A DNA stretch of 64,000 bases from Tautonia marina (GTDB lineage: Bacteria; Planctomycetota; Planctomycetia; Isosphaerales; Isosphaeraceae), in assembly GCF_009177065.1 (NCBI RefSeq), contig NZ_WEZF01000001.1, forward strand, positions 186,001 through 250,000. The letters are read 5' to 3'. Positions 8,191-18,215 of the stretch are shown piece after piece (position 1 is the first letter of the stretch; every line of letters starts with the position of its first letter). The notes beneath the pieces are model-generated. The model had not been told where the DNA came from. It did no database searches and worked only from the letters and a program-made list of their open reading frames with translations. Position numbers and translations under genes: made by a program.

Positions 8191-9242
8191 GCGGCTGGCG
8201 CACTCAGGTTGGAATCCCCTCCTTCGTTCGGATCAAGCCCGGAGCGCTCGACCGCCTCGGCCTCTACGCCGCCCGGCACAAGCACCGCCGGATCGCCCTG
8301 ATCGTCAGCGAAGGGCTGCCGGCCGCGATCGTCGCGCGGGCCGAACACGCCCTGAAGGCCGAAGGTGCCTCGGCGGTCGACCGGATCGACTCCGGCGAGG
8401 CCAGTTTCGAGGCCGCCTCGGCCCTCTTTGCCGCCTTGCCCCGAGACGCCGATGCCATCATCGGCCTCGGCGGCGGCAAGGCGCTCGACGTGGCCAAGTA
8501 CGTTGCCTTCCTCGTCGGCAAGCCAAGCTACGCCGTGCCCACCTCCCTCTCCAACGACGGCTTCTGCTCTCCCCAGTCGAGCCTCACCCTGCGCGGCGAT
8601 CGCCGATCGCTGCCCGCGGCCTTGCCGTTCGCGGTGGTCGTCGATACGACCGTCTGCCTCGGCGCTCCGAAGCCCCTCTGGTGGTCCGGCGTCGGCGACC
8701 TCGCCGCCAAGGTCACGGCCGTCAAGGACTGGAAGCTCTCCTACCACGCCACCGGCGAGCCGGTCGACGACTTCGCCGCCTTGCTCTCCGACGCGACCGT
8801 CGCTCAGTTCTTCTCCCGACCGACCCTCGACGACGAAGGGATGCGCCTGCTCGGCACTGCCCTGATGCTCAACGGCATCGCGATGGCCGTCTGCGGTTCC
8901 TCTCGACCCGCCAGCGGCGCCGAGCACCTCATCTCGCACGCCCTCGACGCCCTGTCCGCTCGCCCCCGCTTGCACGGGCTTCAGGTCGGCGTCGCCACCT
9001 ACCTCGTCAGCCATCTGCAAGGGGAAGGGACCGCCCGCATCGCCGATGCCTTCGACCGTACCGGCTTCTGGGATGGCATCCGCGCCGACCCGTTCCTCGC
9101 CTCTGAGTGGATCGACGCCGTTCGCCGCGCCCCGACCATCAACCCCGGCCGCTTCACCATCCTCTCCTCCCGCGACTGCGTCGGCGAGGTCCGCGACCTG
9201 ATCGCCACCGACGATCGCCTGAAAGGATGCTTTCTCCCGTGA
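8187..9242 (+). CDS. sn-Glycerol-1-phosphate dehydrogenase-like protein (Fe-ADH/AraM family)
   Basis: A 351-residue protein of the dehydroquinate synthase/iron-alcohol dehydrogenase fold. The nucleotide-binding motif GLGGGKALDVAKY is at about 93-105. PTSLSNDGFCSPQ is at about 118-130. Likely metal ligands, by alignment with the family pattern, are D171 (GVGDLAAK), H247 (ASGAEHLISH) and H263 (LHGLQVG). Known members make sn-glycerol-1-phosphate from dihydroxyacetone phosphate, for archaeal lipids or, as AraM in Bacillus, for an unusual bacterial lipid. It overlaps the upstream HAD gene by four bases. The role in this bacterium is not shown by the sequence; another polyol-phosphate or aminocyclitol dehydrogenase activity is possible. 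Confidence 0.85.
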   Translation: MSGWRTQVGIPSFVRIKPGALDRLGLYAARHKHRRIALIVSEGLPAAIVARAEHALKAEGASAVDRIDSGEASFEAASALFAALPRDADAIIGLGGGKALDVAKYVAFLVGKPSYAVPTSLSNDGFCSPQSSLTLRGDRRSLPAALPFAVVVDTTVCLGAPKPLWWSGVGDLAAKVTAVKDWKLSYHATGEPVDDFAALLSDATVAQFFSRPTLDDEGMRLLGTALMLNGIAMAVCGSSRPASGAEHLISHALDALSARPRLHGLQVGVATYLVSHLQGEGTARIADAFDRTGFWDGIRADPFLASEWIDAVRRAPTINPGRFTILSSRDCVGEVRDLIATDDRLKGCFLP

Positions 9243-9311
9243 TGGGGCCGATCGTTGTTCTCCTTCCCGTCCCTGATGTCGTAGGACACTCAGCAGAGGC
9301 CGCGCTGTTCG

Positions 9312-12300
9312 TTACCAGTCGAGGTGCAAGGCGGTCAGTTCCGAGCGAAGCGCGAGCAGGTCCCAGACCTCGACCACGCGATCCTCGGGCGATCGGAAGT
9401 CGAGGCTGGCCAGGTGGCGGCCGTCGGGACTGAAGGTCAGGCCGAAGATCGGATCACTCCGCCGAGGGAGCCGCAGCAATCGGTGAGGGACCGGATCGCG
9501 AGGGTTCCCGATGCTCCAGAGATTCAACGCCCCGCCGCCGTCGCCAATCGCCAGCAGGCGGCCGTCGGGGCTGAAGGCCACCGCGAGGGTCCAGCGGGTC
9601 GTGCTCGGGTCGGGCGACGGGAACTCGGCAACGACCGACCACGAGTCGGTGGCGATCAACCGGGCGTCGCCGGCTTCCCCCCCGATCGCCAGCAAGCGGC
9701 CGTCGGGGCTCAGCGCCAGGCTCCGACACGACTCGAATTCCGGGACGTCGAGCGGTTTGGGCGGGGCCCCGGCGTCATCGAGCGACCAGGCGTGCAGGTC
9801 GTTCCGATCGAGGAAGTACAGCGTTCGGCCGTCGGGGCTCAGGGCGGTGGTGGGCTGGAACGGGTCTCGGGGCACGCCCGGCTGGGGCTGGAACCCGCGA
9901 TCCGGCGGTTCCAGCCGGGTCAACGTGCCGGGGCCGTCCGACTCGTCGGCGCGCCAGAGCCAGAACTCGAAGGGGGGGCGCAACGGGCCTCGGAAACGCC
10001 CCGAGTCGGAGCGTTCCCGATCCCCCTCCCGATCGCGTCGTACCGAGTCGTCCGGGCGCAGGTCGAACTCGCGGAGGATCAAGGCGGTGCGGCCATCGAC
10101 CGATTGCGTCATCAGGCGAAGGCCGGCGGAGGGAGGCACCGGAGCCGAGGGGGGATCGGGCCAGGGGGTTAGGTCGATCGGCTCGTCCGCGTCGAGCGAG
10201 GCGAAGCGGGCGAGACCCTCGGGACCGAAGGCGAGCACCCGCCCCTCGGGATCGAAGGCCAGGGCCGCGGTCTGCCCTTCCGGGCGTTCCCAGGGACGGG
10301 CTCGGGTCGGGCAGTGCTCCGGATGCCAGACGCGCGGGGCGTCGTGGTGCAACGGCAGGAGCATCAGGCCCTCGGGGCCGAAGGTGGGCAGGCGGGTCGG
10401 TTCTCCGGCCGGAATCTCGAAGCCGACCCGGCCGATCGGCTCGACGATCGACCAGACCTCGGCCGTCGGGCCCGACGCCACCAGCAGGGTCCGCCCATCG
10501 ACGAAGGTCACATCCTGCACCCAGGTCGCCGTCGGGATCGAGGCGACCGGAGCATTGGCCGCCGGGTCCCAGATCTCGATCCCGGTGTTTCGGCTCGCCG
10601 TGGCCAGCAACCGGCCGCTCGGGCTGAACCGGAGCATCCGGACGAACCCTTCGCTCAGCCCCGGCAACGGCACGGCGGGCGACCCGGAGAAGGCGTCCAC
10701 CTCCCAGAGCTGCACCCGACCGTCGCCGGCCGCGGCGATCAGGCCCCCCGGCCCGACCGTCAAGGCCGTCAGGCCGATCCCCGTGTCGAACCCGGACAGC
10801 CGGCCGCCGTCCTCGGCATCGAAGATCACCAGGCGAGTCTCCGGGGCCGTCCGGCCGACGACCACCGTCTTGCCCTCCGGATCGAACTCGACCAGCGGCC
10901 AGGGAGACAGCCGAAAGCCCGGCTCGAAGGTGATCTCGTCGAGCGTGGCCAGCGGCGCGGGAGAGGCGTCGAAGTCCCAGAGACGCACCCGAACGCCCGC
11001 GGCCGATCCGCGCGACCGGCGGCCCGACCGGCCCGAATCGTCGTCGGCCTCGTCGGATTCCTCACGCTCCTCGGCCGGGGGCCGGGGAATCGCCTCGATC
11101 GTCACGAGCCGGTGCCCTTGCTTTGGAGCGAGCAGGCCGAGCACCTCGGCCCCGTCGAGATCCAGGGGCCGAACCGATCCGCTCTCCGGATCAACCAGTA
11201 AAATGCCCGGAGCGCTCGGGTTCAGCACCGCGATCGACGACCCGAGGACCGCCAGGCTGGGGCCCCAGGCTCCTCGTCGGGGAGGACTCGGGGGCCTGGA
11301 ATCGTCGTTCGTCACCTCCGCATCAGTCCGAACCGTGGGGGGGCGAAGCGGAACGGTCAACAGGGCAACCCGATTGTCGGGGTTCCAGAGGGTGAGGGTT
11401 TCGCCGTCCTCGCTCAGCACGGCCACCCGATTGGGAGCGTCTTCCTCGTCGTCGGTGCGGCCGAGCGAGACGAGGCCGCGCACCCGGCCGGTGGCCAGGC
11501 TCGGCCGGTCCTCGACATCCCGAGCGGCCAGCAGCTCGAGCGCCTCGTCGCGGAGCGCAACCCGCATCGATTCGTCGGGAGACAGCGCGGCGGCCTCGCG
11601 GAGCTTCGCCCGCCCCTCGTCTCGGCGGCGGGGCATGGTCGAGGCGCGCAGGACCGGCAACTGGCTGAGCAGCTCACCGGCCCGCGCCACCTGTTCGGCC
11701 CGCGTTGCGGCCCGTTGTTTTTCCAGGGCCGAGGCCAGCTCGCGCTGAAAGACCAGGGCCCGGTCCCGTTCATCGGCAACCCGGACGTAGGCGACGGTCG
11801 CCGTGATCAGAATGGCCGCGGCGGCGACCGTGGTAATGAGCGACGCCGTCGGGTGCCGCTGAACGAGGCGCCAGGTTCGGCCGATCGGGCTGATCCGCCG
11901 GGCCTGGACCGGCTCCAGGTCGAGGAAGCGGCCGAGGTCGTCGGCCAGCTCGGCGGCCGATTCGTAGCGGTCGCCCGGGCGCTTGCTCATGGCCTTCAGG
12001 ACGATCGTCTCCAGGTCGCGCGGCAGGCGGCGGGCGAAGCGTCGGAGCGGGGGCGGTTCGCGGTCGACGATCTGGCGGACCAGCTCGGCCGAGGTCTGGC
12101 CGTCGAACGGCGGGCGGAGGGTCAACAGTTCGTAGAGGGTTGCCCCCAGGCTGTAAACGTCGGTGGCCGGGCCGATCGGTCGGCCGTCGGCCTGTTCGGG
12201 GCTCATGTAGCGAGGGGTGCCGACCGGGCCGTCTCCTCGGGTCTGGCCGGGGTCTTCCAGGCGGCGGGCCAGGCCGAAATCGGCGACCCAGACAATCCCC

Positions 12301-13190
12301 CGAGCATCGACCAGCAGGTTCGACGGCTTCACGTCGCGGTGGATGATCCCTCGGCGGTGGGCGTAGGCCAGGGCCTCGGCCGCCTGCTTGCCGACGCGAG
12401 CGACCCATCGGTAATACTCCGATCCGGTCGGCGGGACGAAGGCGGGGGGCCGGTCGTCGAGCCGAGCCGCATCGGACGCCAGGCGGACCCGCTTCGTCCA
12501 CGATCCGGGGGTCTCGCCGCCGGCCGTCTGGCCGGGCACCGAGAGCAAGGCGGAGCCGAGGCTGTCGTCTCGGATCGCGGTGGTCGCGTCGCGGTCGGTC
12601 GGCATCGGGCTTCGACCGCTCGGAGAACCGGAGGCGGTCAGCCGATCGCGCCGTAGGACGCGCAAGACCCGGTCGAGCCCGCTCCCTTCGATCCGCTGCA
12701 TCGCGTAGTAGCAAAGCCCGCCGACCTGCCCCACGTCGAAGACCGGCACGATATGCGTATGGTGCAGGCCCGCGGCCGTCTTCGCCTCGTTCAGAAACCG
12801 CCGACGGCCCGACGACCCCGGCGCGGCGTGGCCGCCGAGGATCTTCAGGGCGACCGGGCGATCGAGGTCGACGTGAACCGCCTCGTAGACGACCCCCATG
12901 CCGCCGCGGCCCAGTTCTCGAACGATCCGGTAGCCGGCCACCCGGTAGCCGGCGGCCAGGCGTCTCGACCCGACGCCGCCGGGTCCCGTTCCCGATCCGA
13001 CGAGCCCCTGAACCAGGGCCAGGCCATCGAGCGCCTCGCGCAGTTCGTCGGCCAGTTCCGGGTACGATCGGGCGAAGACGTCAGGCTCGGGAGCTCGGCC
13101 CGATTCGGCCAGCTCCAGATACGCCTCGATCGCCTCGCCGAGGCGTTCGTCCCGGTCACTGGCTTCGGTACCGGCGTGCTGCAGCGCCAT
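9312..13190 (-). CDS. Membrane-anchored Ser/Thr protein kinase with C-terminal WD40 repeats
   Basis: A 1292-residue Hanks-type kinase. The kinase domain is at about 87-425. The Gly loop is GRGGMG (94-99), the ATP Lys is K116 (VALKIL), the catalytic loop is HRDVKPSN (284-291), DFG is at 304-306 and GTPRYMSPEQ follows. A Ser/Thr-rich insert of some 75 residues (about 183-255) sits in the hinge before helix E. A single transmembrane helix at about 449-470 is followed by a short coiled coil, then about 800 residues with WD40-like repeats (LSPDGRLLAIGG, FSPDGRHLASLD). Start: GAGGG ahead of the ATG. It lies 144 bp downstream of an ECF sigma gene on the same strand, a linkage known in planctomycetes. 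The kinase probably receives a periplasmic or protein-bound signal through the propeller. Confidence 0.95.
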   Translation of the reverse strand: MALQHAGTEASDRDERLGEAIEAYLELAESGRAPEPDVFARSYPELADELREALDGLALVQGLVGSGTGPGGVGSRRLAAGYRVAGYRIVRELGRGGMGVVYEAVHVDLDRPVALKILGGHAAPGSSGRRRFLNEAKTAAGLHHTHIVPVFDVGQVGGLCYYAMQRIEGSGLDRVLRVLRRDRLTASGSPSGRSPMPTDRDATTAIRDDSLGSALLSVPGQTAGGETPGSWTKRVRLASDAARLDDRPPAFVPPTGSEYYRWVARVGKQAAEALAYAHRRGIIHRDVKPSNLLVDARGIVWVADFGLARRLEDPGQTRGDGPVGTPRYMSPEQADGRPIGPATDVYSLGATLYELLTLRPPFDGQTSAELVRQIVDREPPPLRRFARRLPRDLETIVLKAMSKRPGDRYESAAELADDLGRFLDLEPVQARRISPIGRTWRLVQRHPTASLITTVAAAAILITATVAYVRVADERDRALVFQRELASALEKQRAATRAEQVARAGELLSQLPVLRASTMPRRRDEGRAKLREAAALSPDESMRVALRDEALELLAARDVEDRPSLATGRVRGLVSLGRTDDEEDAPNRVAVLSEDGETLTLWNPDNRVALLTVPLRPPTVRTDAEVTNDDSRPPSPPRRGAWGPSLAVLGSSIAVLNPSAPGILLVDPESGSVRPLDLDGAEVLGLLAPKQGHRLVTIEAIPRPPAEEREESDEADDDSGRSGRRSRGSAAGVRVRLWDFDASPAPLATLDEITFEPGFRLSPWPLVEFDPEGKTVVVGRTAPETRLVIFDAEDGGRLSGFDTGIGLTALTVGPGGLIAAAGDGRVQLWEVDAFSGSPAVPLPGLSEGFVRMLRFSPSGRLLATASRNTGIEIWDPAANAPVASIPTATWVQDVTFVDGRTLLVASGPTAEVWSIVEPIGRVGFEIPAGEPTRLPTFGPEGLMLLPLHHDAPRVWHPEHCPTRARPWERPEGQTAALAFDPEGRVLAFGPEGLARFASLDADEPIDLTPWPDPPSAPVPPSAGLRLMTQSVDGRTALILREFDLRPDDSVRRDREGDRERSDSGRFRGPLRPPFEFWLWRADESDGPGTLTRLEPPDRGFQPQPGVPRDPFQPTTALSPDGRTLYFLDRNDLHAWSLDDAGAPPKPLDVPEFESCRSLALSPDGRLLAIGGEAGDARLIATDSWSVVAEFPSPDPSTTRWTLAVAFSPDGRLLAIGDGGGALNLWSIGNPRDPVPHRLLRLPRRSDPIFGLTFSPDGRHLASLDFRSPEDRVVEVWDLLALRSELTALHLDW

Positions 13191-13334
13191 GATGGGCCCT
13201 CAAAGGAAGGTCGGACGGGCAACGCGAGGGGGCGACGCGGTTGGGAATTCCGGAGACGTGGCAGCGATGCGAACGGGAAGGGAGAGCAACCCGCTTGCAA
13301 TTCTTCAAGCGTTCTTTGGCGACGGATCGGCCCA

Positions 13335-14000
13335 TCAATCTCCTTCGAACCGCAAGGAACCGCCCGGCGGGCCTTCGAGCGTCTGTTTCAGGCGTTTGAG
13401 GCCCTTGGCCCAGAGGCCGCGGACGACCTTGCGGCCCATGCCCATCTGCTCGCCGATGGCCTCGAACGATTGATTCTCGGCATGATAGCGCCAGAGGACC
13501 TCGGCCTCGGCCTCGGGCAGGTCGGTCAGGGCGTCGGCCAGCAGAACGATCAACTCGCGGCGGCTGGCCTGTTCGCTCGGGCTGGTCTGGCTGAGGGCGA
13601 GCACGTCGAGCAACCGGCCGCCATCACCCCCCCCGCCGGTGGGCAATCCGCCCCCTTCGGCGTCCCAGGGGGCATCGAGCGGCAGGGCTTTCACGTCGCC
13701 GACCCGCTTGGCCCGGCTGTGATAGCGGCCCAGGTCGGCCAGCTTCTGCCCGACCAGCCGACGCAGCCAGCCGACCAGAGCGGCCTCGTTCTGCCCGGTA
13801 AACGAGGGGAACTGGCGGACGACCTCGACCAGGGTTTCCTGAACCACGTCAGACAGCTCGACCCGCTCTCGGAGCCTCGGCCCCATGCCCGAACGGACCA
13901 CCATGCGGAGGTAGTTCCGGTAGAGGTTGCACAGCTCTCCCAGCGCTTCGGTCCGTCCGGATCGGGCCTCGGCCATCAGTTCGGTCGGTCCGGAAGTCAT
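13335..14000 (-). CDS. ECF-type RNA polymerase sigma factor
   Basis: A 221-residue sigma-70 family protein. Region 2 is at about 18-95 (LSDVVQETLVEVVRQFPSFTG, then LVGWLRRLVGQKLADLGRYH), followed by a Gly-rich linker at about 113-130. Region 4 is at about 148-208 (LTDLPEAEAEVLWRYHAENQ, then FEAIGEQMGMGRKVVRGLWAKGLKRL). No anti-sigma factor gene adjoins it. The neighbouring downstream gene is a large Ser/Thr kinase, so control by phosphorylation is plausible and matches kinase-linked ECF groups described in planctomycetes. ATG at 14000 is preferred over 14045, because GGAGG lies nine bases upstream. Confidence 0.92.
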   Translation of the reverse strand: MTSGPTELMAEARSGRTEALGELCNLYRNYLRMVVRSGMGPRLRERVELSDVVQETLVEVVRQFPSFTGQNEAALVGWLRRLVGQKLADLGRYHSRAKRVGDVKALPLDAPWDAEGGGLPTGGGGDGGRLLDVLALSQTSPSEQASRRELIVLLADALTDLPEAEAEVLWRYHAENQSFEAIGEQMGMGRKVVRGLWAKGLKRLKQTLEGPPGGSLRFEGD

Positions 14001-14440
14001 GGGCAACGGCCTCCGCGCGGGGGTCCCGGTCAGGCTCGTGGTCAACCGCGGCGATGGTGGGAGGTTGGGGGGCAGGGGTTGAGCCGGCCCTAGCGCGAGT
14101 CGGGTTCACCCGGCCTTCGGCTCTCCTCGCCCCCGCGTCCCCCGCGAGCGAGCGGGGGCGAGGGTTCAGAGCGGTTGAGCCGGTCAGGCGCCGCGTCTGG
14201 TTCCCTCTGTCCCTTCGGACGGGGGAGGGGCCGGGCTGAGGAGGCTCGCCGTGCAACCGGGGTTTGCTCGAAGCGTCGGGCTGAACACGCGGTCCTCCTG
14301 ACGAATTCGTTCTCTCTAGTCATGATCGGCCCTGAATCGTTCCGCGACAAGCCCAGACGAGCGACCGGGCGGTCGGACGAGGGGCCGATCTGGAGATGGA
14401 ACCCCGGTTGGCGCGTTCCGGATCGCGGGGCGCAACGCAA
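14001..14440. other. Intergenic region upstream of the sigma gene
   Basis: 440 bp without a convincing gene. It contains a GC-rich palindrome at about 14126-14164 (CCTCGCCCCCGC paired with GCGGGGGCGAGG), similar in style to the hairpins at 26.5 kb, and a smaller one near 14208-14232. The sigma gene promoter should lie here but is not recognisable to me. Confidence 0.5.
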
Positions 14441-14475
14441 GACGCCCCTCGCCGGAAAAGCCGGCGAGGGGCGTC
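14441..14475 (-). terminator. Strong hairpin downstream of the PEP-CTERM gene
   Basis: Perfect 15-bp stem (14441-14455 with 14461-14475; GACGCCCCTCGCCGG arms) and a 5-nt loop. It starts 41 bp past the stop of the minus-strand PEP-CTERM gene. No T-run follows, so it is a probable rather than classical intrinsic terminator. Confidence 0.75.
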
Positions 14476-14516
14476 GGTAGGTTGACGTGGTGGAGGCTCG
14501 ACCAGGGTCGAGTGAC

Positions 14517-15308
14517 TCAGGCGTCCTTGCGGGCGAGGGCCCGGCGACGCAGGCCCAGGCCACCGGCCAGGGCGACGAGGAAGACGGCGATCGAGGCCGG
14601 CTCAGGAATCTGCACGGCTTCGATGCGGCCCTGGATGCTCGTCCGGCCACCGTTGGTGGTGAACGGAGCGATGTCGACCGGGTCGAGCTTGGTGATGGTG
14701 ACGATGAAGTCATCGACCTGGAAGGTCGGCAGGTTTTCCGGGTCGAGGTTGAACGTCGCGGTGACGTTCGACTGGGTCTCGCCGGTAACCGTGCCGTTGA
14801 GCAGACCTTCGATGAAGATCGGGGTCTGGTTCAGGTTCGGCACCTGCCCGTTGACCTCGCCCACGGTCATGGCCAGGGTGAACGGGGTGTCTTCGTAGGT
14901 CGTCGAGACATTGGCACCCAGGTCGGGCAGGACCTGGAACTCACCGAAGCTGACATTCGACGGGGTGCGGACGGTCTGCTGAATGATTCCGTTGAAGTTC
15001 AGCAGGTTGCCGCCCGAAATGGTCGAGGTGTCGCCGAACGTGCCCGAGGTGCTGAACCGGAGCAGCGGGTTGGCCGGGGCGGCCTGAACCGGAGCCGCGG
15101 TTTCCGCCGCCGGGGACGTCGGGGCCGAGGTCGTTTCGACGACCGAGTCGTCAACGACGCTGGTGGTGCTGATCAGGTCATCGGCGACCGTGGTGTCGGC
15201 GGCCGTGTCGATCTCGTCAGCCGAGACGACGGGACCCAAACCCAGGAAGCCGAGAGCAAGGGCCATACCCGCCAGTCGCAGCCCGGCCCAGCCTTGAATC
15301 GTGTGCAT
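14517..15308 (-). CDS. Secreted PEP-CTERM anchored protein
   Basis: A 263-residue exported protein. The N-terminal signal peptide (about residues 1-28) has a hydrophobic core LAGMALALGFLGLG. A Thr/Ala/Ser-rich low-complexity stretch runs to about residue 80, followed by a beta-rich domain with many Asn/Thr (GNLLNFNGIIQQTV, FTLAMTVGEVNGQV). At the C-terminus is a PEP-CTERM signal: IPEPASIAVFLVALAG, then GLGLRRRALARK. PEP-CTERM proteins are processed by an exosortase and are usually part of extracellular matrix. The ATG at 15308 is chosen because GGAGGGAAGG directly precedes it; longer upstream frames would bury the signal peptide. The function of the body domain is unknown. Confidence 0.9.
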   Translation of the reverse strand: MHTIQGWAGLRLAGMALALGFLGLGPVVSADEIDTAADTTVADDLISTTSVVDDSVVETTSAPTSPAAETAAPVQAAPANPLLRFSTSGTFGDTSTISGGNLLNFNGIIQQTVRTPSNVSFGEFQVLPDLGANVSTTYEDTPFTLAMTVGEVNGQVPNLNQTPIFIEGLLNGTVTGETQSNVTATFNLDPENLPTFQVDDFIVTITKLDPVDIAPFTTNGGRTSIQGRIEAVQIPEPASIAVFLVALAGGLGLRRRALARKDA

Positions 15309-16878
15309 CCTTCCCTCCTGAATCATCGAAGTTCGACGCCCCTCCGGGGCATCGGGACCGGGCCGCCGCCGAAAATCGGTGACTGCCCCGGCCTCGGAAT
15401 CGTGGCCAGACCTCCGGGACCCCCGGCCCGATCCGCCCCGCAGACGACCGCCATCGCGGCCGCCTCGGCCGGAGCGATCGGGGCAAAACCGTTGGCCCGC
15501 GAACCGGAGCCCCGGGGAAGTCCCCCGAGCCCGGGTCACGTCCTCGCCCCCCAGACCGATGGTCGGTGGGGGAACGATCGGACCAGAGCCTCTCATTGCG
15601 AGCGAAGGCGACCAAGCCGCGCCCGTTGCAACTTCTTGGCGGGTCAATCGAGTGTGACGTGGCTGCAGTCGAGATCGAGCCATCTTCACCGGCCTCCCTG
15701 CCGGCCCGAGTCGATGGATCGTCGAGTCCGTTCGCGACGCTCCGAGAAGGTGGAGTTCCGAAACCGGGGCGGAGAATACTGGAGGCTCCCGAGGCTGTCC
15801 ACCTCAAGTTTTCGAATTCTCGCCGATTCGGCTGAAGTTCTTCCCGGGACTCGCCGAAAGGCGGCGAGACGACCGCAACAGTCCGCATCCTATCTCGAAT
15901 TGCTTCGCGCGTGAGCGACCGTTTTCGATTCGGGAGAAGCCCCTCCCGGGATGGTGAGGGGGTCGAGATCCCTGGTGAAAGCGCGACACCAACCCCTCCC
16001 CGTTCGGAGGAGACTGCGAGCCGCAATGCACTCAATCTGTTTGGCCGACGAGCCCGGCGGGGAAGTCGTTTTTTTTCAACACGTCCGAAATTCAATGGCC
16101 TTCAGACGGCTTTCTTCTCGATTCGTTCACTGCCCCCTTGATTCGGGAGGTTCAAAAGGACTATGACAGATGACCGTTGAGTGTCATCGAGCCCCTTCAT
16201 GCATCTGCATGCAATGCTTCACTCAGCAGAGCGCTTGAACCACGAGCGGCCCCCTCTCCCGACTGCCCGTGGTTGCCCTGGCAGTGAGACGAAACCGATC
16301 CCGTCGCATTGAAGCCGATCATTCACGCAATGCCTCGCGGCAGATTCCTGCCGTGCTGCCACGCGTGGAGGATTCAGCCGGGCTTTGGTGGGAGTGGTTC
16401 GTTTCTTGACGTTCCCGCATCTCATCCTGCTCAACCCGCGTCGGTTGAGTGGGGCACGTTCTCGATGGATGATCTGCCTTGCTCAGAGGCGTCGGATCGG
16501 GCCGGGTGGGGATTGGTCACGCAATCCTTCCCCTTGGTCTGTAAGGCCGAACCTACGCTTCCGAACCGTCGCCCCCGGGTCATTCCTCGTTATTGAGGAT
16601 CAATGGCCCGGCCCCGCCCCGTGCTTGCTGGGCGGTGGTGCTTGCCTGTTCATGTTCACGTTTCACGTGTGGTCGTTTTTCGCCGTGTCGGGGGACCTTG
16701 GGTCTTTCGATCTGGAATGTTCTTCGGATCACACGTCCGTTTCTTGCATTCCGCCCTGATTCAATCTGAAGGGAAGGCATCAGGATCTTCGAAACGAGGG
16801 TCGTTTTCCCGACAGCATTTCCATTTTTTTTTCACAATCCGACCGGCAGTCACGTCTCGATTCTCCCGGAGCTTCTCG
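15309..16878. other. Long intergenic region between the PEP-CTERM and DUF1559 genes
   Basis: 1570 bp between divergently transcribed genes, with no supported gene. Frames that stay open are Arg/Ser/Pro-rich and lack ribosome binding sites. Composition drops in GC toward the right (about 16600-16860), with runs of T near 16070 and 16826. This suggests a long 5' leader or promoter region for the pseudopilin gene. No RNA gene was recognised. Confidence 0.5.
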
Positions 16879-17973
16879 ATGAATCGTCCTCCTCGATCCC
16901 ACTGCGGTTCGCGACGCGGCTTTACGCTGATCGAACTGCTGGTGGTTATTGCCATCATCGGTGTCTTGATCGCCCTGTTGCTTCCGGCCGTGCAGAGTGC
17001 CCGTGAGGCGGCCCGCCGCGCCCAGTGCACCAACAACATGAAGCAGATGGCGCTGGCCGCCCACAACTACGTGGATTCGTGGCAGCGGCTCCCCTCCGGC
17101 CTGCGCTGGGGGTGGGTTCCGGGAATGCCCGGCTATGTGACCTCGTTGCACGGCCCGTTGCCGGCCTTCCTGCCGTACATTGAGCAGACGAACCTGCACA
17201 ACGCGATCAACTACGACCTCAATATGTTCATGGATGCGAACTTGACCATCCACGGCACCACCGTGTCGACCTACGCCTGCCCGAGCGACCCGACAGCCAC
17301 CCAGCTGAGCACCCACAACTCGACCGCCTACCCGCGGATGGCTCACACGAGCTATGCCGGCAACGGTGGTCTGTGGCCGAGCAACACCTACTCGCTGCCG
17401 CCGACCGACGGCTTCCCGAGTGGCCTGGTCCACTCGCAGTACGGCCGGGTCCGGGCCAACTCGTTGGGCGTCTTCTCTGTGCACAGCGAGACGACCTTCG
17501 CCGAGATCAAGGACGGCCTGAGCAACACCATCATGTTCATGGAGCACGCCAACGGCATTTTGGCCGACCGCAACCCCGCCGAGAACGGCGACTGGGGCTG
17601 GTGGACCTCGGGCGCTTACGGCGACACCCAGATCACCGCGATGTACCCGATCAACGCCCACAAGAAGATGCCGCGGTTTGCTCCGGCCAACGCCTGGGCC
17701 GACGCCCACATCATGGCCGCCAGCAGCTTCCACCCCGGCGGCGCGAACTTCGCCATGGCCGACGGCTCGGTGAAGTTCATCAAGGAAACCATCGACACCT
17801 GGCAGATCGACCAGGGGACTCAGCTGCCGGTCGGCCTGACGACCCAGACCAACGGCTCGGCCTTCTGGGCGACCACCTACGAGGTCGGCGACCCAACCGT
17901 CTTCCGGTCGGGCGTCTACCAGGCCCTGGCCACGAAGAACCGCGGCGAGGTCATCAGCGCCGACCAGTACTGA
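16879..17973 (+). CDS. DUF1559 family pseudopilin-like protein
   Basis: A 364-residue protein with a type IV prepilin-like N-terminus. A short basic leader ends in RRG before [20 protein letters not shown] (about residues 15-34), then [17 protein letters not shown]. The DUF1559 (SBP_bac_10) body follows, ending in the family's C-terminal motif [17 protein letters not shown]. Such proteins are hugely expanded in planctomycetes. They are presumed to be cleaved by a prepilin peptidase and to form surface or periplasmic pseudopili, but their function is unproven. The ATG at 16879 has CGGAG eight bases upstream; the frame is open well before it, but that part is not protein-like. A small lipoprotein gene follows. 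Confidence 0.95.
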   Translation: MNRPPRSHCGSRRGFTLIELLVVIAIIGVLIALLLPAVQSAREAARRAQCTNNMKQMALAAHNYVDSWQRLPSGLRWGWVPGMPGYVTSLHGPLPAFLPYIEQTNLHNAINYDLNMFMDANLTIHGTTVSTYACPSDPTATQLSTHNSTAYPRMAHTSYAGNGGLWPSNTYSLPPTDGFPSGLVHSQYGRVRANSLGVFSVHSETTFAEIKDGLSNTIMFMEHANGILADRNPAENGDWGWWTSGAYGDTQITAMYPINAHKKMPRFAPANAWADAHIMAASSFHPGGANFAMADGSVKFIKETIDTWQIDQGTQLPVGLTTQTNGSAFWATTYEVGDPTVFRSGVYQALATKNRGEVISADQY

Positions 17974-18215
17974 GCCGATCGGGGATGATCGGCCAGGTCG
18001 GCGAGGAACCGGGAACGGCTCCTGAGCGTCTCGGTTCCGACCTGACCCGTCGAGCGTGTGATTGATTCCGCGAAGTCTGTTTCCCGGACGACGAGTTGAT
18101 GCCCCGCTTGGGTTGATCGCATGATCGATCCGGGCGGGGTTCTCTTGCTTGGATCACGTTCTCGCTGCCGAAGCAACGTGTTCGCCTCCCATGACCGAAC
18201 TGAGAGGAGCCTCCC

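Noticed and set aside
9511-11748. 745-residue Ser/Arg-rich plus-strand frame
   Set aside because: Antisense shadow of the WD40 kinase gene.
15217-16095. 292-residue minus-strand frame upstream of the PEP-CTERM gene
   Set aside because: Overlaps the 5' part of the well-supported PEP-CTERM gene, and its composition (Arg/Ser/Pro) is not protein-like.
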